A stretch of DNA of 63,296 nucleotides. Origin: Guillardia theta CCMP2712 (taxonomy: Eukaryota > Cryptophyceae > Pyrenomonadales > Geminigeraceae). This document shows, piece by piece, positions 44,499 to 56,463 of this stretch. Below the pieces are notes generated by a model. The model did not search any database, was not told the DNA's origin, and was given only the letters and a program-made list of their open reading frames with translations. The position numbers and the translations under genes were made by a program. Where the stretch lies: positions 415,415 through 478,710 of the forward strand of contig NW_005434670.1 of the NCBI RefSeq assembly GCF_000315625.1. Reading direction: 5' to 3'. Numbering within the stretch: the stretch's first letter is position 1; each line of letters opens with the position of its first letter.

Positions 44499-47002
44499 TC
44501 ACCATCTGCCGTACAGAGTCAGCAGGACTGCGGCGCAACCCCAACGACAAGATCTGACCGTCTTGGAGAGGTCGAGAGGCTTTCCGTAAATCCGCTCGTA
44601 GATGTCCTGCGAGCGAGGTGAACAAGAAAGATGGCACAACAAGCTCACCATGACATCGTCGGACGTGTGCTCGAAGTGGCTGCTCGCATCGTAACTGCAA
44701 CCAGGTCAGCACCAGCGCCCAACGTCCCTCGTCCTCACGATTTCGAGATGTAGCACTTGTCCTCATGGCCGAGCTTGTTCGGGACCTTCCAGTCCTTCTG
44801 AGGAGGAGCGAAAACGTGCAAGGAGGCGTACCTTGATATCGTAGACGTCGAAGAAGAAGGAGTCAACTTTGCCGAGGATCTTGAGACCATCCTTCAGCTC
44901 CTCGCTCGCTACCTTGGACAGGTTGGCCTCAATGTCCGTCCTCTGCCATCTTGTCAGCTCTTCGAGCTCTGCCACCAGTCACCGACGTTGGTGATGGTCG
45001 AGACGAACGCGATGTACTTGCCCTGCCCGCCACGAGGTCAGGCGCGCGACGCGTCATCTCCTCCTCACCTCAGCCGCCACCATGTGGCTCGCGGAGACGC
45101 AGAACACGTACACGTCATGCGTCCTGCCGATCTTCCTCCTTGTGTCAGAGCAACCACGAGGCTGTCGCTGCAGAGCACCTGATTCTGCGGGAGAATGATC
45201 TGAGCTGAAGGCTCCGACCCTGGTGTGATCGGATGCGACAAGATGGCGATGCATCTGACAACCTGAGAGGTCCCGAGGAGTCAGGTCAACTCACGTCTGC
45301 AGCAGCCAAGGGCACCTTCTCCGTCACTCTGCACTGATCAGGGAAGTATGTCGGGTCGGCTACGATGAACTTGCACTTGGCAAAGGCCTACAGGAGGATC
45401 AATGGCTAGGGGCGGCGGAGCAAGACCTCTCCCACCGGCTTTCCTTCCTCGTTCATGGACACCACACCGCAAGCTTCTCCCTGGCAGTTACTTGACAGTC
45501 AGGATCTCCTTCTTCCACGCATTTCCCACCGCCGAGTTGTAGACGATCCTCTCGATGGGCTTGTGCAGCATATAAGTGCCTCCATAAACGGCCGCCTGCG
45601 GCTAGTCAGCGCTTGCCCAGCAACCATCCGTTATCAGTACCAGGCGAGCGAACGCCTGCGGCAGCTCTCCCAGACCGTAGAGGGGATACAAATAGGGCGA
45701 CTTGCCGTAGCTAGCGCAGTAATGAGATAGAGAGACATTTGAGGAGGACAGACCGAGCAAGCGACTCGCCATAAAGCTTGCATCGCTCCACCATCTCCTC
45801 CGCGGGTCTTGTCAAATATCTGAAGCCGGCCTCAGTACACCACAACCTTGCAATATCCGCATCCATACCCATCATTGTCGTAGAGAGCAAGGGCGTGTCC
45901 AATGAAATCTACAGTCCCTGTGAACTACTTGTCAGTTTCAGATCGGCTTTATCGTTTCACTTTCACCTTTCTCCAATCCAAACTTACTAAACAACTCCTG
46001 GCTCGTCATTCGCTGAAGGTTATGTCCCTGTGATTGATTGTGAATGACTGACGCGTCGTTCAGACACGTCCTGACCTGATGTGTCTTTGGTTCGTTGCGA
46101 TCAAAGTCCTGCACGAAGACCAAGAACTTGCGCAAACGATTCTTTTCGAAGAACCCAACCTGCGCAGGAAGTGTGAAATTCAAGCATGTAGGGAGCTGAA
46201 ACATGGCGTTGGAAGAAGAGGGAGATAGCACAACACGTCGGGAAGGACTTTGAAGTCATCACCAGCGGCGTTGAAGCAGCCTCAGTGCCGGTTGCAGGAA
46301 CCTAATCAGCAGGGTGTGAGCTTTCCTGGGCATCATCATCAGGCACTGCAGAACAAGACCTTGTTGATCTTTCCATCCTTGAGCACGTAGCTACCATCGA
46401 CCTGACTATCCTGTCAAGGAATGACAAGATCGGTACGATGCTCGCCTGTTTGAACTCGAGGTAGCGATTGACGTTGGTCATGATCAGCATCTTGACAAGC
46501 TTGCCGTTTGCCATGATGAATTTGGGGGCGAGGTCAATGTTGAAGTCCCTGCTGTTTCCGAGAGCAGGCTGAAGTAGAACGAGAAATCATGGTACATTCC
46601 TCACAATCAGCACGTACATTCGGCTGAGCTCCAAAGCGCTGGAACAGCTGGTTAAGATTGATCGACGCCGACTCTCCTCCATAGTAGTCGTTCCTATCCA
46701 TGTGCAGCACCTTCTTACCGTCCACAGACAGGATGCCTGCAGCAGCATGAGCCCGGAGCAAGGAGGGAGCAAGGAGGGAGCAAAGAAGGAGCAAAGAAGG
46801 AGCAAGCGCGAGAACCGGAGATGATGCACTCCTTGAGACCAGTCCCAAGAACAATGGCATCGTACTCGCCATCTGCCAGTGGGGGTAGCGAAGTCCCGTC
46901 AGGAAGCTGGATCATCTATAAACAGCGTCAGGCATTGAGAGGTCAGTGAGGGAGAGCTGCTGCTACCTCGGGGGGGGCGGGAGTGTCTTGCTCGTCCGAC
47001 AT
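44499..47002 (-). CDS. GDI1: Rab GDP dissociation inhibitor
   Basis: The start reads [12 protein letters not shown] (47002-46967). Next exons are 46915-46816 ([20 protein letters not shown]), 46736-46618 ([20 protein letters not shown]) and one near 46571 ([18 protein letters not shown]). Further exons give [88 protein letters not shown] and [15 protein letters not shown]. These are the Rab-binding and FAD-fold motifs of GDI. GDI extracts prenylated GDP-bound Rab GTPases from membranes and recycles them. The C-terminus reads [19 protein letters not shown], then a short Cys-containing tail and a stop at 44499. The intron after EFKQ (near 46439) seems to start with GC. Downstream exon borders are approximate. 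Confidence 0.9.
46745..46805. repeat. GGAGCAA tandem repeats in a GDI intron
   Basis: Five imperfect copies of an 11-nt unit (ggagcaaggag / ggagcaaagaa) within the second intron. Confidence 0.75.
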
Positions 47003-48434
47003 CTTCGCGAGGAGAAGAAAGTCAGCACGTTTGACAACATGAGAGTAAAAGATCAACTCATACGATAAGAACAGAGCTGCACATCTTCATGTTCTTTCAG
47101 CCATCGCTAAGTCAACAGCCACATGTCTGAATCTCTTTCCAGGCCTTAGAACTGCCCCCGACCTCACTGCAACACCCGATTCACCCTTATAAGTGTTCTG
47201 CCTGCATCTTCTGGTGACTCCCGTCTAGTTCCATCATGCTCTGTCCCATCTTGACTAGCCTGTTTCATCTCCTCTTCCACTCTCATGACCATGCTATTTG
47301 CGGGGTTGTTGTCCCTTGTGTTTTTTTTTTCTCCGGCCATTCCTTTTTGTCTTTTTTGTTTTTCCTCCATTGCAGCCACGTAGCTGTTGACGGTTACAAC
47401 AGTTGGTCCTGCAATATGATGATGGGAACCGGGCCGACTCGCTGTACCGGGGCCCGGGCCCGGGCCGCCCGCCCGCCGGGCGCGGCGGCCCCGGGGCCGG
47501 GCGGCGGGGGGGCGGGCGGGTTCAGATTCGCGGGCCGAGCGGGCCAGTGACTCGACGGGCCTGGGGAGCCACTCGGCGGCGCCCGGCGACCTCCGGGGGC
47601 CCTAACACTGATCGAGTGGCACTGGCCGGGCGCCGCCAGTCGGTCGCCAACGGCGCAGGGACTCGCGCGGCCGGCACCGTGACGGTCCGGCGATCGGGCG
47701 AGCCCCAGTGACCGGGTCGGATTGCACATGATGCGGCACTGACGGTCCAAGTTATGTCCTGCCTTCGTGCTGATAAACGACTCTTCAGCAGGTCACGCAA
47801 GTTGGTTGTGCGGTACGGTATAAGAGGCGGCCCCCGCCCCGGCAACTCGCATCACGTAACGCCCGTGGGGACCAGCTACACTCAGTGACTGATGATGGGC
47901 CAGCATGTGGGCGCGGCACCGTGGCACCCGTGATGATCCGGGGCCGAGCCGGATCAGGGACTCGCCCCTGACCGTACTGCTACGGTACTGTCAGTAGTAC
48001 TCGCGGCCCCCCCGGCCGGGACCCGGTACGCCGGGTCAGCGGCTCCGACGAGCAGGCTCAGGGCCGAGGTCGCGCGTTCTCGGAGGCCGTGCCCCGGGCC
48101 ACGCCGGGTAGACTGATATTATCTACTGAGTAGTAAGATGGGTACTGTAGTGATCGGACTTGTCTTGCCAAGTTGATTTGCCAACTTTGTGGCTGACCAC
48201 TAGCCATACGGTCCTGCACGGTGAGGTATCATCGGAGACGTGAATATCTGAGTAGAAACCCATATCAGCTATCCACACACATTGAAGGCTGGTGGTGGCA
48301 ACGGTAGATCGGATGTCACCTGAGACTCAGTTGGTTGAAGTTTATCTCCTCCTTGATGGCGGCCCTCCATCTCGTTTCCCAGTGGCGCGCTTCAACAACA
48401 GACGTTTCTGTACATAAATCGGTCAAATACTATC
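47003..48434. repeat. Intergenic with a large GC-rich repeat element
   Basis: Positions 47430-48120 form the longest copy of the GC-rich family, with alternating gggccc/ccgggc words and short phrases such as gtgactcg and cactgacggtcc. Positions 47320-47350 hold t-rich runs. No gene is supported. Confidence 0.6.
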
Positions 48435-51400
48435 GACAAACTTCACAGTACGACATACCGGATCCCTCTTCTTCTTCTTCTTCTTTACCTTCTTCTCAAC
48501 TTTCTTTACAACCATGTCCTTTTCTGGGCTGGCTCCGGTTTCTTCTTGTATTTGATTCCTTCATATCCGACCTACTCAGCACGCCTCCCTGCTTCCTCAT
48601 ACCGCACAGCTTACCTAACCGCTGCATCCTCTCCTCTCGAATCTCCTCCTCCGTCGGGGGCTTGCCTGGAGTATGAGGGGTGAGCAGAGTCACCTCGAAA
48701 GCCCCCGGGCTACCTGTGCCTCCCATGGACGGCATTTTGGGCAGCTCCCTATCGGCGAGGGGGTCTGGACCTTCTCCGTCGTATCCTTCCCTCTGTGAGA
48801 TTCATTACGGGGGGAAAGGAAAGAAAGGAGAGGGAGCAGGTTGGAATGAAGCTTACCTGCACTGCTCTGATTTTCTTCAAGCTTTTCTGGATCATGATGC
48901 TCCGACCAGTGGCCTTCATGTTCAAGTCAGGCGCTGGAAGTGTATGGGATGTGCGGACAGGTCGTGGGGGTCGTGGAGGTCTTGTCGGTTTTTCAGTGAG
49001 GCCCTTGAGCTTCTTCTCTTCCGCTGCTAGTCGTTAAAGGCCAGAAGAATCAAAAGTCGACACCCAGCACCTGCTAACTTCTGCTGCCTGTGAAAGCGTT
49101 CTTTGATCTTCCGCCGGATCCGGTCGTCCGCCATGATCTTCATGCTTGTCAAATCGTCAGGCGTGCATGCTATTTTCCACCTGTTCTGTCAACGATTTGA
49201 AGCGAAGATGCTTCGGAAGATTTTCCCTGCTGGGCGTAAGCTTCAAACTAATCATCCTTCCGTCACCAAGGATGCTTGGGATCGATCGCATAGTATCCCT
49301 CCTGCCATTTTGCATCTCAGCCATAGCGCTGCTGCAGCTGACACGTACCGCGAAGTATTTTGGGTACTCGAGTTTGGTCGGTGACTTGGTGGTAGTTCCC
49401 TTCTTTTCCCATCCTGTCCGGGACAGTCAGCTGCAATCTCGTGCAGCACGCATCTTACCGAGAGACTTGTAACGATTCTTGGGGTCCCAGGTGTTCCTCT
49501 GAGTTCGACAGGGAAAGTTGCGAAGTCGCAAAGGAGAGAAGAGCGAGGGAGGAAGGCAAGAGCACAAGTCAGCTGACACAAGTACATGAAAAGGCAAGGC
49601 ATAGAGCAAGCTTTTGACATAGATGTGCCCTCACTTCAGTTAACAGTTTGAAGTCAGCTCGGAGGTCTGGACGGCTCTTGAGGTCTGGACCTTTAGGCAG
49701 GTCAAACCTGCAAGAAAAAGTATGACGGAGGGCCTGATGATAAGAGGAATTCAACCATCTCGGTCCAGCTGTAGGCTCAGCTTTATGTTTTTTCAAAGCT
49801 CGTTTGACGCTCAAACTTGATTTGTCATCCACATTGTGAAGAGAATCTGATGAACTGATGAGTGAATAAAGGCAGGAAGCAAACAGCAGGAACAAAAAGA
49901 CGTTATACTGAAAGCAGCCAGCAAGCAAGGAGAGAGACAGGTTGGTAGGGGACAGCAGTAGGGACCAACGTATCTCAGAGAGAGGAAGGGGATGAAAAGA
50001 AAGGAGAACAAAACAAAATGACAACAACCCAAGGTCTCGTAGGGCAACGTGAAGTTTTGTTTCGAGCTGAGAGTATTGATAATAGTCTGCATTGGCGTCA
50101 CAGAGACAAGAGAGCTGCAGTCTTCATTCACGTCTCCGAAGACTTTGAGATGAGGAGGAAGGTCGGGTTTCCAAATGTACCTCCCATTCTCGTCCTTTCC
50201 TGTCTTGCATTGTCATTCAGTGACTGACCAACTCTTACTCACCGTCCGTGTATCTTTTAAAAACTTGCTCACTGCAAACAAACATTCAGACTCACAGCAG
50301 CCGCAGGCAACCCTGGAGCAAGAGGTAGCGAGGACTTCAATGGAGCAATGGTAGGCAGCGAGAGGCACTGAAGGGCCAGCAGGATGCAGTCACCCGAAGT
50401 GCCTTGTACCACGTAGGGGCAAGACCAGACGAAGGAGCTGAGAAGAGTCACAGGCAGACTTTGCAGCACTTGCTCCTGACCTCTTTAGTGGCATGCGACA
50501 TCCACGGCTGAAGCTTGCGGTGTTGCTCTTGTCGACGCAAGAACTTTCTGCAACAATACACGCTAAGTGAGGATTGGTTGAGAGAAAGGGCGTCTAACTT
50601 GTCCGGGCACCACTTGACCCGGTACTTGAAGAAGTCGATGTACTCATCCTGCAGGTGGAGCACAGGTAGCCGCTAAGATATCGCAAGGCAGGAGGAGGAG
50701 GAGACAGACCTCAGGGTCGATTTCTTGGCCTCTCCACGTTATCCTGTTGGTAGGGAGGAGTGTCAACAGAAGCAGGTTGCGAAACTTTCATTGCTCGCCG
50801 TTGTCGTCTGGTTCTTGTTCTGTTCTTAGGCTGATGCATCTAAGGAAGATCCATCAGTCATGGCGCACGACAACATGTTCTCTTCTCCAATGCCTGATTT
50901 TTCATCATCTCGAGGGTTGGGATGTAGAATGGATGCCTCTCTGTCCGGGAACAAGTTAATTGTCAGCTCACATCAAATGTCTGTACCACCTCTGATCATT
51001 GCTTCGAAGGATGGGTCGACAGATCCCTTCTCTGTCTGCGCTTCTTCTTCCTCTTCAGCCAACCTTTCCATGACATCTTCGGGGAGCTTCGGATGAATAG
51101 AGTCAGTGCAGCGCTGAGTAGTAGAGACTCCTGCCATACCTCTGAAACGTGCAATTCGGACGGCTCTGCTCATGCGCAACATGGTCAGCATCAGATGAGG
51201 TGAAACGAGTCACTTGCGTACCATCTTCACTCAGTGTAGACTGCGATGACTTCTCAGATCGCTCGGATCCCTCCTCCCACGAGCTCCCACTGTCGCTCGA
51301 TGCCTTGCCCACATCCGAGGAGTCAGAGCGGCGATCACCTCGTCTTCGAGGGATGCCCCGGGGCTCAGCCTGTTTCTTCTTCTCTTCCTCTGACGTGGAA

Positions 51401-51663
51401 GGGCTGTCTTCCCCTGAGGCCCACCCGTCGCTGGACTCCTTATCTTCGCTACTGGATGCTCCTCTTTTCTTTCTCCCTTTACCCCCCCTCAACTTCAGCA
51501 AGGCTGGAGCCACAGTAGCGCGAGGGTTTGCTTGGCGGCAGGTGTTCGTCTCGTGGTTGACCCAACTGAAGGAGCGAGAGGGCACAAGAATCAACACCAG
51601 GAACAGACTTGAGCACACCCAACTCCTCCGCCATGTTTTCGTCATCCTCCCGTTCGCCAACAT
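48435..51663 (-). CDS. Basic, apparently plastid-targeted protein of unknown function
   Basis: The ATG at 51663 begins MLANGRMTKTWRRSW and leads into a signal-like hydrophobic segment (VCSSLFLVLILVPSRSFSW), then a basic transit-like region (LLKLRGGKGRKKRG) and an acidic Ser-rich linker. Downstream exonic blocks, bounded by plausible splice sites, are EPSELHVSE, LPEDVMERLAEEEEEAQTEK and HPFYIPTLEMMKNQALEKR. Then come NRITWRGQEIDPE, DEYIDFFKYRVKWCPDK, RRQEQHRKLQPWMSHATKE and FDLPKGPDLKSRPDLRADFK. The last blocks are NTWDPKNRYKSLG, TKSPTKLEYPKYFA, MADDRIRRKIKERFHRQQK and a Lys-rich 3' end. The short exons and highly basic C-terminus suggest an RNA- or ribosome-associated plastid protein, which is inference only. 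Exact junctions and the 3' end are approximate. Confidence 0.5.
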
Positions 51664-51904
51664 TAGTCGAGGGGGGACGAGACCGACGAGGTGGAGCAGA
51701 GGAGAAGCAGATAGGAGGACCAAGAGGGGTCGAGAGGGTGAGATGGGTTCAGCATTCCTAGTCTCTCCCTCCTCCTCCTCTACCCTCGCCCATCAGCCGC
51801 ATCGCCTTGCACGACGATCATCGCCCTCACTCTCGATATCTCATCGCCCTCATGCGCTGATTTTTTCATGTCCCTCATACCCACTTCCCTTTATGTGAGC
51901 CACA

Positions 51905-52260
51905 CCAGGGGTGGTGTCAAGAGGTCAGCACTAGTCTCATGGGGGTAGGGGTCATTAACCAAAATAGAAGTGGGGTGCTGAAGGTCCAAAATAACCGGGT
52001 AGTCAACACAGGTAGGGGGTCAGGAATTTTGGGGGGGTAGGGTACATCCGACTGTCCAGGAGAACGAAAGGGTGGAGGTGTAGAAGCTATGAGGGTAGGG
52101 GTTATGATAAGGAAAATGTGGGGTGGGGGGGTGCAGGTGTGGTAACATTGGATCTATTTTTTCCTCAGGGGTAGGGGTACTTTCACAGGGGTAGGGGTAG
52201 TTTCAAATGCGGGTTACTACAATGTCAAGACTGGGGTGCTTGCAGGGTACGTGGGGTAGG
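51905..52260 (+). repeat. GGGGTA-rich intergenic array
   Basis: Irregularly spaced ggggtagggg, ggtaggggtc and ggggtggggg strings over about 350 bp. Related strings lie at 8120-8250, 10205-10290, 32140-32240 and, as the complement, 36020-36540. Confidence 0.65.
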
Positions 52261-52938
52261 GTTTCAGCCAGCCTCAAATTTTCAGGAGGGTGGGTAATGT
52301 GGGAAGGGTGGGGTAGGTCTGGGAGGGTCGTGGGAGGTGGCGGAGTAGTCGCCATGACGTGCACACGTGCGATGATGGAAGCGAGGAGGAAGGAGAGGGA
52401 AGGAAAGAAGAAGACGAGAGCAGGAAGGAGGGAAGGAGGAGAGAAGGGAAGGAGGGGAGAAGGGAAGGAGAGACGGAGTTTTGAGGATTAAGACAGCGAA
52501 GTAGAAGAGGATGTGGAGAAAGCAGAACGGCAAGGACGAAAATAGACATTATCATATAAGAAGGCAAGAGATGGTGAATGAAGATGGAATGTGAAATAAT
52601 GTATCGATAAAGACATCGGGTAAAGATGGGCGAAGAGATGGAACCGATAATGGTGCGTCGAGGAAGGATGGGGATGGGGATGGAGATAAGAGGAGATGCG
52701 TAGGGGAAGGGCGAGGGACATGGGCGGGGGCGGGAATGTCGAGTGAGTAACAGAGCAGCGTCGCAGATGACTATGAAGTTAGTCAGATAGGAAACTGTAG
52801 ACCATGGGAAGAAAATCAAAGATAGTAGAATCATTTTTGCATGAGGGAAGCTGGGCAAGGAGAGAAGCCTAGTCCTACAATGAACCTTCTTCATCGCGAA
52901 TGACCTCGGTCTGACATGGCAGTACTTGCTAGGTTGGT
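52261..52938. other. Intergenic, purine-rich, no gene supported
   Basis: A/G-rich low-complexity DNA (gggaaggaggaga words) from 52370 to 52500 opens minus-strand frames that are compositional. This is the 5' flank of the HEAT-repeat gene. Confidence 0.5.
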
Positions 52939-55005
52939 ATGTGTGCAGCTTCGCCTATGGTCGACGATCTGTTGGCCATGGCAAACGATGAGATAGCGTC
53001 CTTGATTCCCAGCAACTTCTTTGTGGATGGCTCCGCCGTCAGCGGCAAGAAAGTGTCAGAGGCCGCTTCCTTGGACCAAGAGACCTTGTACAAGGCGGTC
53101 CTCAAGGCCCTGGGAGACGAGGACGCGAAGATCAGGGGAGGGGGTCAAGGGATCGCCCTTCACATGGAGGCTCAGTTCATCATGTCCAAGATCCATCATT
53201 ACCTCGACACCGACGGCGACGGCGAGCAAGATGCTGATCGAGCTGATCGGACTGCAGCCTCCATGGCCCTCGTCATCGGCGGCGTCGCCAACCGTCTCGG
53301 AGACGTGGAAGTAGCTAAGTCGACGGTCAATCGCATCGCTGCCTTGCTCGCCTGCCCCTCCTTGGACGTGCAGACCGCCTGCGCCGTCGGAATCAGCCGA
53401 GCGATTAAGGTGCTGCCCGCCGAGCAGGGGACGGAGACTCTGAACCACTACCTCTCTGGGCTCGGAACGGAGGACGCTGCGACCGTCGCCTTTGGCATCG
53501 CAGGAGTGGTCAAGGGAGTGACGTCTAAGGCCCTCTGCTCGCATGGGGTGCTAGACCGCCTGGAGGAAGCTGTCAACGACAAGAAGGACGCCAAGAAGAG
53601 GGAGACGGCTCTCCGCACATATCAGGCGCTCTCTCTCGTCTTAAAGAACATCTTCGAGCCCTATGCAGGGAATGTTCTTCCGCAAATCATCGCCAAGCTC
53701 GGGGACAAGGTCGCCCAAGTGAAGGCAGCGGCTGAGGACGCCTTCAAGGATTTCACGTCCCTACTTTCCAACTACTCCTTGTATGCCGTCATGCCCATCG
53801 TCGGACGCGCCCTCGGTGACTCAGCGTCCACCTCATGGCAAGCTCGCGTTTTCTGCCTCAACTTCGTGGAGTCGAAGGTGGTTGCAGCTCGGCGGCAGGT
53901 GACGAGCATCTCTCAGAGCATTGTTCCTTCAGTCATCGAGTCGCTTTCCGACACCAAGGCGGAGGTTCAAACTGCCGCCAAGTCTGCACTAACTACCATA
54001 GGAAACGAACTGATCACCAGCCCTGAGATGAAGGCCATGGTTGACCCGATCGTGTCTGCCATCATCTCACCCGGCGATATGACCAACCCCTGCGTCGAAA
54101 AGCTCATGGACGTGACATTCATGAACCCGATCGACCGTCCCTGTCTCGCCCTCATGGTGCCTGTGCTCCGAAGAGGCTTGACGGAGAAGAGGAACGAGGA
54201 TAAGCGAAGAGCTCTCCTCGTCGTTGGCAACATGTGCGGTCTGGTCATCGACGGCAAGGAGCTTATTCCCTATGTCCCTGCCATCATGCCCGACCTGGTT
54301 GCTTGCGTCAAGGACTCGAGCCCGGAGATGCGACACTACGGGGCGACGGCGCTCGCGGCATTTCTAAAGGTAGGAGGCTGCAGGTCGCCCGGGTGACTAA
54401 GAGCTTGTACCAGGGCATGGCAGCAGCGCATTTGGAACAGAGGTTCGAGAACTTGGCGGAGGAGCTGCAGAAGCTTCAGAAGGAGATCGTGAGTGGGGTT
54501 TGGGATGGAGTCTCGAACTTCTTCTCACTGCCTCTTTGCAGGTGTCGACCGACAACTCCGTCAAGACTGCGGCGGAGCGAAAGTTGCAGGAGCTGATCGA
54601 TCTGGCTAGCGATCAGGCGACCAAGACGCATCATACTGAGGAGGAGGTGAAGGCTGACCTTGAGCGATTGAAATTGGAGGAGGAGGAGAAGCAACGTCAG
54701 GAGATTGAGGCTGCGGAAGCAGCAAAACAAATGGAGGTGAGCGATGCATTCTCATGTTAGATGTGCTCACGGCCTGGCAGATCGAGGAGGAATCTAGAGC
54801 TGAAGTCAGCGAGTATGCCCTACGGCAGAAGGCTATTCAAGAGGAGGAGAAAAGGAAGGAGGAGGAGAAGAAAGAGCTCGAGAAGCAAGCGCGCGAGGAT
54901 GCGAAGAAACAGGCTGAAGCGGACAAGCTTCGCGCGTTCAAGAAGTTTCAGGAGGAGCAGAAAGCTGCTATGCTGAAGCACCAGAGGGCCAAGAAGAAGA
55001 AGTAA
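52939..55005 (+). CDS. HEAT-repeat protein related to GCN1/eEF3 HEAT region
   Basis: Four exons join in phase 0 to give 641 aa: 52939-54369, 54414-54488, 54542-54736 and 54781-55005. A second in-frame Met lies at 52957. The body is HEAT repeats resembling the GCN1/eEF3 region: VAFGIAGVVKGVTSKALCSH, KNIFEPYAGNVLPQIIAKLG, DTKAEVQTAAKSALTTIGNE, NPIDRPCLALMVPVLRRGLT and YVPAIMPDLVACVKDSSPEM. GCN1 binds ribosomes and activates Gcn2, and eEF3 promotes tRNA release. This protein lacks ABC domains and is far shorter than GCN1. It instead ends in a long charged helix (EEEEKQRQEIEAAEAAKQ) and a KKKK terminus, so a ribosome-associated role is only inferred. Confidence 0.75.
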
Positions 55006-55009
55006 ACAA

Positions 55010-56230
55010 GGTCTTGCTCTATCAACAACAAGTCTACAGCCTCTATCTACATCGTCCTGCTCCTTCTCCTCGGCCCCTGTCCTCAAAGGAAGTCCAGACG
55101 CAGCCCTCTCACGCGGGGTCGCAGCTGCAGTAGCTCTCACTCGCTGCAGGTACCGGAAGCGACTTACCGGCACAGGCGTGGAGTTGAGAGGGGCGCCGAG
55201 GCCCTGGAGCAACCTGCCGGTGACGTCAGCAACCCTCGAGGAGTGCGTGCTCGTGCGACCGCTCGGCCGGAGGGATGTCAGGAGTTCTCACAAACTTTTC
55301 CTGCAAGCGCCATCAGCGAGACGCTTCTCCTGCTCCCTCCCACCTTGATCGAGTCGTATCCGTTGGTCACAAACCCCACCGCCAGCGCCGAGTTGAGCTT
55401 CAAGAGCTCCGCCAGCTGCTCCAGGAGCCTTGTCCTGACGCATCGCCATCAGCTCACGCACCTAAGGGGAACTATGTACTTGTGCTGTTGAGACACGCCA
55501 GGTTCGTGGACTGCGCGTACAAAGATCATGCATTTCTCTGCTATCCGACGATTCAGCTGCTGCCACAGGAAATCCCAAAAGTCGCCAGTCCCTCTGCGTC
55601 GAGTCAGCAGCTAGACGCAAGAGGAAACCGCTTCCCAACCTCAGCTGAACGATGCTCAGCGCTCCTGCCACTTTCCGTCGGAACCCTCCCTGCTCCGCAC
55701 ACGCCACGGTCTCCCGCATCCATTGTGCTTCGTTGCAATCTTCCAGCAGCCCCCGCGGTTGCACGAGTGACGTCAGCTCCTCGTACTTGTGATGCAGCAC
55801 GCTGATCGGGTAGGTCAGATGTTACAGCACTAGAGGGCAAATGGTACCTTCGATGGGGAGGACAAGCGGCCTGTGCGACAGGCCGCACGAGATCAGTGAG
55901 CATGCGCAGAGTGTTGATATCCTTATACTGCAAGAGATTCAGAAGAAGATCCCCGACCTCAAACTTGTCACATCAGGAACTTGCCCCTGCTCGTTTCCTC
56001 GCGACAGAACCGTCGGGATGGGCGTGTGATATGATGGTAGCGGAGGCATGGGACCCTGGAAACCAACACGATGACTCACAGACAAGAATGATGTGGGGTC
56101 ACCTTCTTGGTTTCTCGCCTCCATCTATGCTCTGCTGGCTCGAGCTCTCTCATCGTCCCAAAGTCCACACTAACCGCACAAGCGTCGTTCCGTCAAGGTT
56201 GTTCTACCTGCCAAACATGGCTCGTCAGAT
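55010..56230 (-). CDS. Multi-exon helical protein, unrecognised
   Basis: Function not recognised. Minus-strand exonic blocks in order from the right: CDKFEVGDLLLNLLQYKDI with TLRMLTDLVRPVAQAACPP, then VLHHKYEELTSLVQPRGLLE and NEAQWMRETVACAEQGGFRR. After these come GDFWDFLWQQLNRRIAEKC with FVRAVHEPGVSQQHKYIVPL, RLLEQLAELLKLNSALAVGF ending TNGYDSIK, and EKFVRTPDIPPAERSHEHAL. Each is bounded by plausible gt/ag sites. The composition suggests an all-helical scaffold, perhaps a vesicle-tethering subunit, but no family match is claimed. The 5' start lies near 56100-56230 and the 3' end near 55010-55160; both are uncertain. The 3' end is close to that of the convergent HEAT gene. Confidence 0.45.
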
Positions 56231-56381
56231 CCAGCTGTCAAGAGCCTGTGAAGTAGTAGTCTGATCCTCTACTGCTCACTCCATCTTCCCCCTCTCGCTC
56301 AGGCACCTTCCTCCTTCTTCCTCCTCTCGCTACTTCAACCCTCACTGCATGAAAAACGCACCACCAAATTCCAACGCCCTT

Positions 56382-56437
56382 GTAACGGCATATGTAACGT
56401 AAAATAAAACCGCTATATAACCACTCGTGTGTAACGA
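56382..56437 (+). promoter_or_regulatory. Promoter: GTAACG motifs and TATA box
   Basis: GTAACG occurs at 56382, 56394 and 56431, and a TATA-like tatataa at 56414, all within 85 nt of the ATG at 56464. The arrangement suggests a core promoter with a very short 5' leader. Confidence 0.5.
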
Positions 56438-56463
56438 CCAAAAACGGCCGAGGAGACGCTTAC

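Noticed and set aside
51103-51723. Start of the plastid-targeted gene at 51723
   Set aside because: That codon is not ATG; the first in-frame ATG is at 51663 and keeps the full signal peptide.
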